A stretch of DNA of 64,000 nt from DATKHR01 sp035510155 (GTDB lineage Bacteria; Acidobacteriota; Vicinamibacteria; Vicinamibacterales; CAVVIG01): NCBI GenBank assembly GCA_035510155.1, contig DATKHR010000088.1:12730-76729 (forward strand), written 5' to 3'. The stretch's first letter is position 1, and every line of letters begins with the position of its first letter. The position numbers and the translations under genes are program-made. The notes under the pieces were generated by a model. It made no database searches, had not been told where the DNA came from, and worked only from the letters and a program-made list of their open reading frames with translations. Positions 25,193 to 35,450 of this stretch are shown piece after piece.

Positions 25193-26422
25193 ATGCCACC
25201 GTACCAGGAGACCGCCGGCGTCGCGATTCCCGAGCTCCGCAGCCTCGAGCGGCGCGCCTTCGTCGCCGCCGCTGCAACAGGGGCCATTTCCCTGGGGGGC
25301 CTGTTCCTCAACCCGACCCAGTTTCTCCAGTCTTATGTGATGGCGTATATGTGGTGCCTTGGCGCAACGCTGGGCTGCCTGGCGCTGGGCATGATGCACC
25401 AGCTGACCGGCGGCGGCTGGGGCGTGCTGATTCGCCGCCCGATCGGCGCCGCGTCCCGCGTGCTGCCCGTTCTGACGGTTTTTTTTCTTCCCATTGCCCT
25501 GGGCGTGCACCGGCTGTACACCTGGGCCGATCCAGGCATTGTCGCCCGGGATGAAGTCCTTCGACACAAAGCCATCTATCTGAACGTCCCGTTCTTCCTC
25601 ACCCGCGCCGCACTCTATTTTCTCGTTTGGAACGCGCTCGTCTTCTTCCTGAACCGCTGGTCGCTCGAGCAGGACGTGACCGGTGACCCGAACCTCGCGC
25701 GCCGGATGCAGAAGCTGAGTGCCGCCGGCCTCCTTGCGTACGGCGTGACGATCACGTTCGCGTCGTTCGACTGGCTGATGTCGCTCGATCCGCACTGGTA
25801 CTCGACGATCTACGGTGTCCTCATCATGGGCGGCCAGGGGCTCACCGCCCTCGCCGTTCTGACGATCGTCCTCGTGTGGCTCAGCCGCCGCCCGCCGCTC
25901 CAGGGCGTCGTCGTGCCGGCATATTTTCACGACCTCGGCAACCTGATGCTCGCGTTCACGATGCTGTGGGCGTACTTCGCTTTCTCGCAGTACCTCATCA
26001 TCTGGTCCGGCAACCTGCCGCACGAGATCGAGTGGTATCTGCACCGCTCGTATACGAGCTGGCGCTTCGCCGCGCTCGCGCTCGTGGCCTTTCATTTTGC
26101 CATTCCCTTCGCGCTCCTCTTGTCACGTCGCGTGAAACGGCACGCCCAGTCCATTCTCCAGGTCGCGATCTGGATCCTGGGCGCGAGGCTCGTCGATCTG
26201 TTGTGGCTGATCGCGCCGGAATTCCACCACGAAGGCCTGTCGATCAGCTGGCTGGACGTGATCTTGCCGGTGGCGCTTGGGAGCCTCTGGCTCGGTACAT
26301 TCATCTGGCAACTGCGCGGGCGCGCCATCCTGCCGGTCCATGATCCGCAGTTCGATGAGACGCTGGGGCGAATCATCCAACGAAGTACCGGGGGACCAAC
26401 CCACCCAAGGACGGCCCATTAG
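25193..26422 (+). CDS. actF: Alternative Complex III subunit ActF, NrfD-like membrane subunit
   Basis: A 409-residue integral membrane protein with about ten helices, a paralogue of ActC and the last core subunit of the complex. Recognisable stretches include LNPTQFLQSYVMAYMWCLG, FASFDWLMSLDPHWYSTIYG, AYFAFSQYLIIWSGNLPHE and RLVDLLWLIAPEF. In this family ActF may form part of the proton path rather than a quinol site. ATG at 25193 lies 15 bp after actE. The C-terminus is a short hydrophilic tail. Confidence 0.92.
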   Translation: MPPYQETAGVAIPELRSLERRAFVAAAATGAISLGGLFLNPTQFLQSYVMAYMWCLGATLGCLALGMMHQLTGGGWGVLIRRPIGAASRVLPVLTVFFLPIALGVHRLYTWADPGIVARDEVLRHKAIYLNVPFFLTRAALYFLVWNALVFFLNRWSLEQDVTGDPNLARRMQKLSAAGLLAYGVTITFASFDWLMSLDPHWYSTIYGVLIMGGQGLTALAVLTIVLVWLSRRPPLQGVVVPAYFHDLGNLMLAFTMLWAYFAFSQYLIIWSGNLPHEIEWYLHRSYTSWRFAALALVAFHFAIPFALLLSRRVKRHAQSILQVAIWILGARLVDLLWLIAPEFHHEGLSISWLDVILPVALGSLWLGTFIWQLRGRAILPVHDPQFDETLGRIIQRSTGGPTHPRTAH

Positions 26423-26424
26423 CC

Positions 26425-26793
26425 ATGGTTCACCACGAGGAAAGCGACGTTAACATCCGCGGTATCCTGGTCTTTGCCGCCGCGCTCCTCGTCACCGCCG
26501 TTGGGATCGCGTTCATCGTCTGGCTGCTCTTCAACTACTTCAACGCGCGCGAGGCGCGGCAGGGCGCGCCGGAGTTTCCGCTGGCCGCCGCCGAGGAACA
26601 CCGCCTGCCGCCAGAACCGCGGCTGCAGACCAATCCACGCGAGGATCTCCGCGAGCTGATGGACGCTGAACAACGGACGCTCACCACGTATGGCTGGGTG
26701 GATCGAAACGCGGGCATTGTGCGCATCCCGATCGACGAGGCGATGAGGTTGACGACCCAAAGGGGGTTACCGGCGCGGGAGGCAGCGAAATGA
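26425..26793 (+). CDS. Small single-pass membrane protein of the respiratory operon
   Basis: A 122-residue protein with one N-terminal transmembrane helix (ILVFAAALLVTAVGIAFIVWLLF) and a soluble domain facing the periplasm (PRLQTNPREDLRELMDAEQR, TYGWVDRNAGIVRIPIDEAM). Short proteins of this plan often sit between ACIII and sco genes, but no function is known to me. It starts 2 bp after actF and overlaps sco by ATGA, so it is certainly co-transcribed. A structural or assembly role in the respiratory complexes is an inference from position. Confidence 0.75.
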   Translation: MVHHEESDVNIRGILVFAAALLVTAVGIAFIVWLLFNYFNAREARQGAPEFPLAAAEEHRLPPEPRLQTNPREDLRELMDAEQRTLTTYGWVDRNAGIVRIPIDEAMRLTTQRGLPAREAAK

Positions 26794-27680
26794 AGCCCCG
26801 TTCATCGACGCTCATCGGCGCCGCGCTCGGCGCGACGATCCTGCTGATCGCCGCGTCACCCATGGCCGCCCAGAAGATGACCGGTTCACCTGCCGCAACC
26901 GGCTACCGACAGGAGCCGGGCCAGCCTTCGTCGACGCTGCCTGCGGCGCTTCGCGAGATCGGCTTCGACCAGAATCTCAACGAGCGCGTCCCCCTCGACG
27001 CGACCTTCACCGACGAGATGGGGCGGACCATTCCTCTTGGCGACTACTTCGGCCGCAGGCCGGTCGTGATGCTGTTCGCGTATTACCAGTGCCCTATGCT
27101 CTGCCCGCAGGTCATCAATGGGCTCGCCAGCGCGCTGAACGTGCTCTCGCTCGAGCCGGGCGCCGACTTCGAGATCGTGACGGTGAGCTTCGACCCGCGC
27201 GACACGCCGGCAACAGCCTCCGCCCAGAAGGCGCACTCCATTGAGCGCTACAAGCGGCAGGGCGCGGCCGAAAGCTGGCACTTTCTCACAGGCGCGCAGG
27301 CGTCCATCGATCGGCTCACCAAAGCAGCCGGATTCCGCTACGTCTGGGACACGCCCACCAATCAGTTCGCGCACCCGAGCGGCGTGATTGTGCTGACGCC
27401 GGACGGTCGATTGGCCCGCTATCTCTTCGGTATCGAATACGGCCCGCGCGATCTTCGACTCGCGATCGTGGAAGCGTCGAGCGGCCTGGTCGGCAACGCT
27501 GCGGACGCCGTGCTCCTGTATTGTTACCACTACGATCCGATGACCGGCCGCTACGGCTTCGTCATCATGCGCGCGATGCGGCTGGCGGGCGTCGGAACCG
27601 TCCTGGCCCTCGCCGCGTTCATCGTCATCATGCTGCGCAGGGAAAGATCCGCAATCCCGAATCACGCTGAAAACGCATAG
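26790..27680 (+). CDS. sco: SCO1/SenC copper chaperone for cytochrome oxidase
   Basis: A 296-residue thioredoxin-fold protein that delivers copper to the CuA site of oxidase subunit II. The copper motif CPMLC is at residues 101-105, and a downstream His in FAHPSGVIV completes the site. It has an N-terminal signal (ALGATILLIAASPMA) and, less usually, a C-terminal transmembrane helix (AGVGTVLALAAFIVIMLRR), so it is anchored at its C-terminus. The last residues SAIPNHAENA come from a short heptad repeat (ATCCGCA, ATCCCGA, ATCACGC). It lies 2 bp upstream of ctaC. Confidence 0.92.
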   Translation: MKPRSSTLIGAALGATILLIAASPMAAQKMTGSPAATGYRQEPGQPSSTLPAALREIGFDQNLNERVPLDATFTDEMGRTIPLGDYFGRRPVVMLFAYYQCPMLCPQVINGLASALNVLSLEPGADFEIVTVSFDPRDTPATASAQKAHSIERYKRQGAAESWHFLTGAQASIDRLTKAAGFRYVWDTPTNQFAHPSGVIVLTPDGRLARYLFGIEYGPRDLRLAIVEASSGLVGNAADAVLLYCYHYDPMTGRYGFVIMRAMRLAGVGTVLALAAFIVIMLRRERSAIPNHAENA

Positions 27681-27682
27681 GT

Positions 27683-28627
27683 ATGTGGACCGGCATTCCC
27701 CTTTTTCCCGAAACCGCGTCGACGATGGCGTCGCGCGTGGATGCCCTGTACCTGTTCCTCCTGGGAGTCGCCGGCTTCTTCTCGCTCCTCATCGCCGGCC
27801 TCATCGTCTTCTACGCCGTGCGATACAGGCGGCAGTCGCCGCGCAGCGTTGGCGCCACGATCCACGGGAGCGTGACGCTCGAGCTGACGTGGACGATCGT
27901 TCCGTTTCTCATCACGATGGTCATCTTCGTCTGGGGCGCCAGCGTCTTCTTCGCGATGGCGCGGCCGCCGGACGACACGCTCGATATCTACGTGGTCGGC
28001 AAGCAGTGGATGTGGAAATTCCAGCACCTCGACGGGCAGCGTGAAATCAACGAGCTGCACGTCCCGCTCGGGCGGCCAACCAAGTTGATCATGACCTCGG
28101 AGGACGTGATCCACGACGTGTTCGTCCCGGCCTTTCGTGTCAAGGCGGACGTGCTCCCTGGACGCTACACGAACATCTGGTTTCAACCGACCAAGGCGGG
28201 GCGGTACCACTTGTTCTGCGCGGAGTACTGCGGAACCAGGCACTCCGGGATGATCGGCGAGGTCGTCGTCATGGAACCGACCGAGTACCAGGCGTGGCTG
28301 AGCGGCGGACCCGAGGGGTCGCTCGCTGAAAACGGCGCGAAGCTCTTCGAGAGCCTGGCCTGCAACACCTGCCACCGCCCGGACGCGCAGGGCCGCGGGC
28401 CGACGCTCGACGGTCTGTTCGGCAAGATGGTCAAACTCCAGAGCGGTGAAACGATCACCGCCGACGAGGCGTATGTGCGCGAATCGATTCTGAACCCGTC
28501 TGCCAAGATCACCGCCGGCTACCAGCCCATCATGCCGACGTTTCAGGGCCTGGTGACCGAGGAGCAGCTCCTGGAGCTGATCGAATACGTCAAGTCCCTG
28601 CAGGCGCCCCCACAGGCCGCACGATGA
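27683..28627 (+). CDS. ctaC: Cytochrome c oxidase subunit II with fused cytochrome c domain (caa3 type)
   Basis: A 314-residue subunit II. Two transmembrane helices come first (LYLFLLGVAGFFSLLIAGL and LTWTIVPFLITMVIFVWGA). The cupredoxin domain carries the CuA site CAEYCGTRHSGM with Cys179 and Cys183. A C-terminal cytochrome c domain has CNTCH at 227-231 and a Met ligand in QPIMPTFQG. The fusion is the mark of a caa3 oxidase and lets it take electrons directly from the neighbouring Alternative Complex III. ATG at 27683 is 2 bp after sco. Confidence 0.94.
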   Translation: MWTGIPLFPETASTMASRVDALYLFLLGVAGFFSLLIAGLIVFYAVRYRRQSPRSVGATIHGSVTLELTWTIVPFLITMVIFVWGASVFFAMARPPDDTLDIYVVGKQWMWKFQHLDGQREINELHVPLGRPTKLIMTSEDVIHDVFVPAFRVKADVLPGRYTNIWFQPTKAGRYHLFCAEYCGTRHSGMIGEVVVMEPTEYQAWLSGGPEGSLAENGAKLFESLACNTCHRPDAQGRGPTLDGLFGKMVKLQSGETITADEAYVRESILNPSAKITAGYQPIMPTFQGLVTEEQLLELIEYVKSLQAPPQAAR

Positions 28628-28657
28628 GCTCGGAAATCCCCACTCACGAGTAACGAG

Positions 28658-30269
28658 ATGTCGAGCACTGTCCTTTCCCCGCCCCGCCACTACCTGAACG
28701 ACGGCTACGGCGTCAAGTCATGGCTGTTGACCCGCGACCACAAGCGCATCGCTCTGCTCTATCTCGCGGGCGTCACGTTCTTTTTCTTCGTCGGGGGCGC
28801 CATGGCCGTGCTCATCCGCCTGGAGCTCGCAACACCCCCCGGCGACCTGGTGTCCGACGAGACCTATAACAAGCTGTTCACGATGCACGGGGTGATGATG
28901 GTGTTCTTCTTCCTCATCCCGGCCATCCCCGCCGTCATCGGTAATTTCCTCGTGCCGATCATGATCGGCGCAAAAGACCTCGCCCTCCCGAAAATCAACC
29001 TCCTGAGCTGGTACATCTACATGGTGGGCGGGCTCTTCACGCTTTACGCGCTCATTGCCGGAGGCGTGGACACCGGCTGGACGTTCTACGCTCCGTTCAG
29101 CACAGCGTCGTCCACGACCAACGTCATTCCGACCGCGCTCGGAATTTTCATCACCGGGTTCTCTTCCATCCTCACCGGGCTCAACTTCATCGTGACCATC
29201 CACCGGATGCGCGCGCCGGGCATGACCTGGTTTCGCATGCCGCTGTTCCTCTGGTCGATCTACGCGACGAGCTTGATCAACGTTCTCGGCACGCCGGTCA
29301 TTGCCATCACGATCCTGCTCGTCGCCGCCGAACGATTGTTCCATTTCGGGTTCTTCAACCCGGCCCTCGGCGGCGACCCCGTGCTCTTTCAGCACCTCTT
29401 CTGGTTCTATTCGCATCCAGCGGTCTACATCATGGTGCTGCCGGCGATGGGCGTCATCAGCGAGCTCGTCGCCGCCGGCTGCCGCAAGCCGGTCTTCGGC
29501 TATACCTTCGTCGCCTTCGCCAGCCTCGCGATCGCGGTGGTTGGATTCCTTGTGTGGGGCCACCACATGTTCGTCGCCGGCGAATCAGTCTACGCCGCCC
29601 TGATCTTCTCGATCCTGAGCTTCATCGTCGCCGTCCCGTCGGCCGTCAAGGTCTTCAACTGGACCGCCACGATGTATCAAGGCGCCGTTTCGTGGGAAAC
29701 GCCGATGCTCTACGCCTACGGGTTCATCGGGCTGTTCACGATTGGCGGGCTGACGGGACTGTTCCTCGCGGCCATCGGCATCGATGTGCACGTGACCGAC
29801 ACCTACTTCGTCATCGCGCACTTCCATTACATCATGGTCGGCGGGACCATCATGGGCTACCTCGGAGGGCTCCACTTCTGGTGGCCGAAGATGACCGGTC
29901 GACTCTACAACGAGGGGCTGGCGAAGGTGAGCGCCGTAATCATCTTCGTCGGATTCAACCTGACGTTCTTTCCGCAGTTCATCCTTGGCTACCTGGGCAT
30001 GCCGCGGCGGTACCATGCGTACCCGCCGGAGTTTCAGGTGCTCAACGTGCTGTCCTCCGCCGGCGCGTCGATATTGGGGATCGGCTACCTGATTCCCATG
30101 ATCTATCTCATGTGGTCGTTGCGATATGGTCGGCTCGCCGGTTCGAATCCCTGGGGCGCGGTCGGATTGGAGTGGACCACGACGTCGCCGCCGCCGACGG
30201 AGAATTTCGAAACCACGCCCGTCGTGACTTGGGAAGCGTACGACTACGGATCGACGGTGGAGGGGCACG

Positions 30270-30277
<8 letters not shown>
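28658..30277 (+). CDS. ctaD: Cytochrome c oxidase subunit I
   Basis: The 539-residue catalytic subunit, holding heme a and the heme a3-CuB centre where oxygen is reduced and protons are pumped. About 12 helices are seen. Key features are the heme a His in TMHGVMMVFFF, the crosslinked His-Tyr in WFYSHPAVYIMVLPAMGVIS, the CuB histidines in VWGHHMF, and the helix X His pair in HFHYIMVGG. The sequence is of the A type (YSHPAVY with Tyr). The ATG at 28658 follows a TCACGAG-TAACGAG repeat that doubles as the ribosome-binding region. Confidence 0.95.
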
Positions 30278-30966
<689 letters not shown>

Positions 30967-30977
<11 letters not shown>

Positions 30978-31272
30978 CTCGGCTCACCACATCATTCCGA
31001 CACGGGTCTACTACACCATCTTCGGGCTGCTGATCTCCTGCACGTTTCTGACCGTGCAGATTTCGTTTCTGGATCTCGGCCCCCTCAACGCCGTTGCGGC
31101 GCTCGGTATCGCCGTGTTCAAGGCGACACTCGTCGTCTTGTTCTTCATGCACGCCTGGTACAGCCCCAGGCTCACCTGGGTGGTCGTGCTCGGCAGCGTG
31201 TTCTGGTTGGGCATCCTCCTTGCGATGACGATGACCGATTACGTAACGCGAGTGTGGAGAACATACGGGTGA
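30967..31272 (+). CDS. ctaF: Cytochrome c oxidase subunit IV
   Basis: A 101-residue protein of the prokaryotic cytochrome c oxidase subunit IV family. Three hydrophobic helices are seen: YYTIFGLLISCTFLTVQISF, VAALGIAVFKATLVVLFFMH and WVVVLGSVFWLGILLAMTM. The HIIPTRVYY start and KATLVVLFFMHAWYS stretch are typical. ATG at 30967 overlaps ctaE by 11 bp. It closes the act-sco-cta operon; the next gene is a regulator 36 bp downstream. Confidence 0.88.
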
Positions 31273-31308
31273 CGCGGGACTAGTGTCATACTCTCGGCCG
31301 GACTACCT

Positions 31309-32952
31309 GTGGATCGGCTGTCCCCCAACGAAACGATCGCGCTCCTCGAAGCAATGCTCAACGCGGTGCAAGATGCCGTCGTCGCGATTGATCTCGAGCG
31401 ACGCGCCGTCGCTCACAATCAGCGCTACCGCACATTGTTCGTCCAAATAGCCGACCCTGGTCCCGCTCAGGCCCCCTACGATCCCCTCCGGGCCGCGGAG
31501 ATCCTCGGCGTTGCCCGTGCGGCGTGGCCATACATCGAAAACCTCGACGAGCTCCGCCGGACATCCGACGCCATCTGGTCTACTCTGCCTGATGAATTCG
31601 ACAGCTTCGTTGACGCGGTCCGGTTCAAGGATGGCCGGGTCTGCGAGCGGCTCGTCTCCCCCTACCGGATCGGAGGCAGGGTCGCAGGAGTCATCGCCAG
31701 CTTTCGCGAGGCTGGCCACCGCGGTTTGTCCGACGACCAACTGTGGCAGTCGCAGAAGATCGAAGCCATCGGGCGCCTCGCCGGCGGCATTGCTCACGAC
31801 CTGAACAATGCCTTGACCACGATTGCGGGCTACTCCGATCTGGCCCTTGGTCAGCTGGAGCCGTCCAGTCCGGTCAGGTCCGATATTGAGGAAATCCGCC
31901 GGGGCGCCGAACGCGCGGGATCGGTGACCCGCCAGCTGCTCGCCTTCAGCCGGAAGGAACGGCTCGAGCCTCGGCTGTTCGACCTCAATCAGACAATCCA
32001 GATGCTCGGCCGGCTGCTCTCGCGCCTCCTCGGCTCCGACATCACGGTGGTCACGGAGCTGGCGCCGGCCGTGCCGGCAATCCTCGGTGATCCCGGGCAG
32101 ATCGAGCAGGCGATCATCAACCTGGCTGTCAACGCCCGCGACGCGATGCCCGGCGGCGGCCGCCTGATCCTGTCGACCTCGGTCGAAGATCTCGACGAAG
32201 GCGCGGCGCGCGTGAACGTGCCGATGAGCCCCGGGCGGTACCTCGTGCTGCGGGTGAGCGACACCGGACACGGCATGACGGGCGAAACGCTGGCGCACAT
32301 CTTCGAGCCGTTCTTCACCACGAAGGCGCCCGGCAAGGGAACGGGGCTCGGCCTCTCGATGGTCTACGGCACGTTGAAACAGATTGGCGGGTTCATCTTC
32401 GCCGACAGCGAAGCCGGGCGAGGCACGACGTTCCGTCTGTACTTCCGCCCTACGCCTCGCCACGAGGAGCTGCACACAGCGTCGGCAATCGGCACGGCTC
32501 CGGCGGCGCCGTCCCGCCGCGACCAGCCTACGCTGCTGGTCGTCGAAGACGAAGCGGCGGTGCGCGATCTTGTCGCCGGCGCGCTCGGGCACGACGGATA
32601 TCGGTTGCTGTTTGCCAAGTCGGCGGAGGAAGCGCTGGAGCTCGAAGCGACGCACAGTGGACCGATTGACCTCCTCCTCACCGACGCGATCATGCCTGGC
32701 AAGACAGGAATGGAGCTCGCCAGAACTTTACGGGCCACACGCCCGAACCTGCGGGTCATCGTGATGTCGGGTTACGCGGAGGACGCGCTGAGCGGACTCG
32801 ATCAGACCCTGGATGTACTGAGGAAGCCCTTCTCTCCGGGCGAGTTGAGACTGCGAATCCGTGAGGCGACCGACCAGATCCGCGATGTGTCGCCTCCACC
32901 ATCAGGCCCTTACGCTGGAGAACCGGGCCGGGGCGGAGACAGCTCGCGGTAG
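31309..32952 (+). CDS. PAS-containing hybrid histidine kinase with C-terminal receiver domain
   Basis: A 547-residue soluble sensor kinase. A PAS-like domain covers about residues 10-125. The HisKA region has the phospho-acceptor His163 in GGIAHDLNNALTTIAGYSDL. The HATPase domain shows N-box INLAVNARDAMP, G1 VSDTGHGM and G2 GKGTGLGLSMVYG. A receiver domain starts near residue 405 (LLVVEDEAA) with phospho-acceptor Asp459 in LLLTDAIMPG. It starts at GTG 31309, only 36 bp after the oxidase operon, so it may read out respiratory state; this is context only. No DNA-binding partner is adjacent. Its 3' end overlaps the convergent glycosyltransferase by 43 bp. Confidence 0.88.
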   Translation: MDRLSPNETIALLEAMLNAVQDAVVAIDLERRAVAHNQRYRTLFVQIADPGPAQAPYDPLRAAEILGVARAAWPYIENLDELRRTSDAIWSTLPDEFDSFVDAVRFKDGRVCERLVSPYRIGGRVAGVIASFREAGHRGLSDDQLWQSQKIEAIGRLAGGIAHDLNNALTTIAGYSDLALGQLEPSSPVRSDIEEIRRGAERAGSVTRQLLAFSRKERLEPRLFDLNQTIQMLGRLLSRLLGSDITVVTELAPAVPAILGDPGQIEQAIINLAVNARDAMPGGGRLILSTSVEDLDEGAARVNVPMSPGRYLVLRVSDTGHGMTGETLAHIFEPFFTTKAPGKGTGLGLSMVYGTLKQIGGFIFADSEAGRGTTFRLYFRPTPRHEELHTASAIGTAPAAPSRRDQPTLLVVEDEAAVRDLVAGALGHDGYRLLFAKSAEEALELEATHSGPIDLLLTDAIMPGKTGMELARTLRATRPNLRVIVMSGYAEDALSGLDQTLDVLRKPFSPGELRLRIREATDQIRDVSPPPSGPYAGEPGRGGDSSR

Positions 32953-34049
32953 ATCGCCATGGCCCGCCGGCCAATCGCATCCCAACTGCAGTGCGCTTCG
33001 AAGAACGCCTGCCCGGTTGCGCGCTGTTCTTCCAAACACGTCGACGCCATGCGATCGAGCGCGGCGGCGAGCGACGCGGGGTCGCCGGCCCGCCACAGCG
33101 CGCCGACGCGCCCGTCGGCAATCAGCCAGCGAAACGACGGAATATCGGTCAAAACAGGAACCACACCGCACGCCAGCGCTTCGAGCGCCGCATACCCGCT
33201 GCCTTCCCAATGGCTTCCAAGCACGAAGAGATCGGCGCCGCCGTACACTGCCGGCAGCCGCTCGTGCGGCACTTCACCGAGCAGGGTGACGCGCGTCCGA
33301 AGCCATTCGTCACGCTCCACCGCCGTCCTCAGCTCCTGCTCGAGATCCGCGACGTGGTAGACAAACGTCAGCGTCGCGTCCGGGCGACGTCGCGAGAACA
33401 TCGCAAACCCTTCGAGCACGGTCACCGGATCCTTGTTCGCATTGAGCCGGCCCACGAAGAGAATCGCAAGGCCGTGTCGTTGAGGCGAGCGCCCGCCGGG
33501 CGCCCGCCACGTCGTGCTGCCCTCCATCACGTCGCGCACGGCGAGCCCGCCCGGTGCCAATCCGCTTGTCCGGAAGACGTCCCCCTGCGGCGGCGTCGCG
33601 ACGAGAACGCCGTCGGCTGCACGCAGTCCGTAACGCATCCAGGCTTTTCGTAACGGGGAGAGCCGCTCGGGGTCGAACCCTCCATGGTCCTGAACCACGA
33701 TCGCGCATCGGCTCGCGCTCGCCCGGCGAAGACGGCGTGTCAGCAGCGGGTACTCGAGCCCGTTGACGTGAACGACATCTGGAGAAAACGCAGTGACGGC
33801 GGCGCAGAGCCGTCCGCCCGAATACCAGACGGGCGGCCGCGCCGGTCCGCGATCTTCGACAAAGCAATAGTCAACGTCCTCTCGCGATATCAAACCGGGC
33901 CGGTGAAAGCGCTGGAAGCTCACGACCTTGGTCGCGCCGGCGGCCGCGAGAGCGTCGGCCCACCCGGTCAGCGTACTGAACCGATCGAGCGTCGATTCGC
34001 GCGTCGGCACCGATGGGTCCCACGTGGCGTTGACAATTGCGATCCGCAT
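32910..34049 (-). CDS. Glycosyltransferase family 4-like protein
   Basis: A 379-residue GT-B glycosyltransferase that should move a sugar from a nucleotide sugar to a glycan or lipid acceptor. The C-terminal donor domain shows LAILFVGRLNANKDPVTVLE and the GT4-type EX7E motif region GSHWEGSGYAALEALACGVV. The N-terminal half has an acceptor-domain fold with VNGLEYPLLTRRLRR and a conserved VVQDHGGFD. ATG at 34049 gives the natural beta-strand start MRIAIVNAT; the open frame upstream overlaps the M29 gene. The acceptor is unknown. Confidence 0.83.
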   Translation of the reverse strand: MRIAIVNATWDPSVPTRESTLDRFSTLTGWADALAAAGATKVVSFQRFHRPGLISREDVDYCFVEDRGPARPPVWYSGGRLCAAVTAFSPDVVHVNGLEYPLLTRRLRRASASRCAIVVQDHGGFDPERLSPLRKAWMRYGLRAADGVLVATPPQGDVFRTSGLAPGGLAVRDVMEGSTTWRAPGGRSPQRHGLAILFVGRLNANKDPVTVLEGFAMFSRRRPDATLTFVYHVADLEQELRTAVERDEWLRTRVTLLGEVPHERLPAVYGGADLFVLGSHWEGSGYAALEALACGVVPVLTDIPSFRWLIADGRVGALWRAGDPASLAAALDRMASTCLEEQRATGQAFFEAHCSWDAIGRRAMAIYRELSPPRPGSPA

Positions 34050-34099
34050 CTCGCCCCGCGCCGCCACGGGCAACCGCTCATGGCAACGGGCCTCAGCGG

Positions 34100-35407
34100 T
34101 CAGACCGCGCGTTCGGCGGCCCCCTCGGGGCGCTCCATCGCGCTTGCCGGCGGTGGCACCCATTCGCCGGCGCGCATGAGCGGCTCGGCGGTGCCGTCCT
34201 GTGCCACCGCGTCGATGTCGAGCTCCCCCGATCCGATCATGAAGTCGACATGCGTCGCGCTCCGGTTCCCGCCGGCTCGCTCGAACGCGTCGTCGTTCAT
34301 GGTCTCGCCGCCGCTCAATGTGAACTTGTACGCCGAGCCGAGCGCGACGTGGCTCGCGGCGTTCTCGTCGAAGAGCGTGTTGTAGAACAACAGACGCGCT
34401 TGCGAGATCGGCGAGCTGTGCGGCACGAGCGCGACTTCCCCGAGGCGCGCAGCGCCCGCGTCGGTCTCAATCAGCTGCCGCAGTACTTCGATGCCGCGCT
34501 CTGCCCGGACATCGACGACGCGCCCCTGCTCGAAGCGAAGCGAGAAATTCTCGATCAGCTGGCCGCCATAGCTGAGCGGCTTGGTCGAACGCACGACGCC
34601 TTCGACCCGCTCCTTGTGCGGGAGGGTGAAAACTTCCTCGGTCGGAATGTTCGCGGTAAACGTGATGCCGTTCCGGCTTCGGCTCTGCGCGCTGATCCAG
34701 ATGTGGTTGGCCGGCAGCCCGATCGTGAGCGCCGTCCCAGGCCCTGAGTACCGAAGCGCCGCGTACTGCTTCCGGTTGAGGAGACTCGCCCGCGCCGCCA
34801 GCGTGGCGATGTGCGCGCGCCATTCAGTGACCGGATCCGCGGCGTCGAGCCGGCACAGCCGGCTGATCATCTCCCAGAGCTGCGTCCACTGCTCGTTCGG
34901 CGATAGATGCGGAAACACCTTTGCGGCCCACTTCGGGCTCACGGCCGCAGCGACTGACCAGTTCGTGAGGTTGCGCGAGATCTGCTCGCGGAACGGACTC
35001 AATGCGAGCGAGGAGCTGCGCTGCATGCCGCTCACCCGCTCCATAGGCTGCCCCGCCAACAGATCCGGGTCGTTCGCGTAAATCGACAGCGTGGCATCGC
35101 CCGCCTCGACGTGCTCCACGAGAGCCTTCGGCAGCCACCGCGAGAACTGGTCGAACGACGACTGCGGCGCATGCGCGAAGCGCAGAAGCGTCAGGGCCTC
35201 ATCCCCCCAGATCGACTCGACGTACGGCGACCCTGCTTTATACGCTGCCTCGGTGACATGTCGCACCAGCGGCGCGGCATCGATCGATAACCCGCCGTAT
35301 GCGAGCGGGCCGATGATGATGAGCCGTTGGCCCGGCTGCAGATTAAGCGCGACCCGGACGATGAGCTCTGAATATGGGGGAAGCAGGCGGTCGAGATCGA
35401 CGGGCAT
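34100..35407 (-). CDS. M29 family aminopeptidase (AmpS/PepS-like)
   Basis: A 435-residue metal-dependent aminopeptidase that removes N-terminal residues from peptides in the cytoplasm. The M29 metal ligands are visible in the C-terminal domain: Glu in NIPTEEVFTLP, Glu after LGEVALVPHSSP, His in NAASHVALGSAYKF and His-x-Asp in ATHVDFMIGSGELDID. The N-terminal domain has the family blocks LNLQPGQRLIIIG and VESIWGDEALTLLRF. ATG at 35407. It is 50 bp upstream of the glycosyltransferase gene. Confidence 0.88.
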   Translation of the reverse strand: MPVDLDRLLPPYSELIVRVALNLQPGQRLIIIGPLAYGGLSIDAAPLVRHVTEAAYKAGSPYVESIWGDEALTLLRFAHAPQSSFDQFSRWLPKALVEHVEAGDATLSIYANDPDLLAGQPMERVSGMQRSSSLALSPFREQISRNLTNWSVAAAVSPKWAAKVFPHLSPNEQWTQLWEMISRLCRLDAADPVTEWRAHIATLAARASLLNRKQYAALRYSGPGTALTIGLPANHIWISAQSRSRNGITFTANIPTEEVFTLPHKERVEGVVRSTKPLSYGGQLIENFSLRFEQGRVVDVRAERGIEVLRQLIETDAGAARLGEVALVPHSSPISQARLLFYNTLFDENAASHVALGSAYKFTLSGGETMNDDAFERAGGNRSATHVDFMIGSGELDIDAVAQDGTAEPLMRAGEWVPPPASAMERPEGAAERAV

Positions 35408-35450
35408 CGTGATCGACTATTATCCGACACCCGCTCGTCCAGGGCATGAG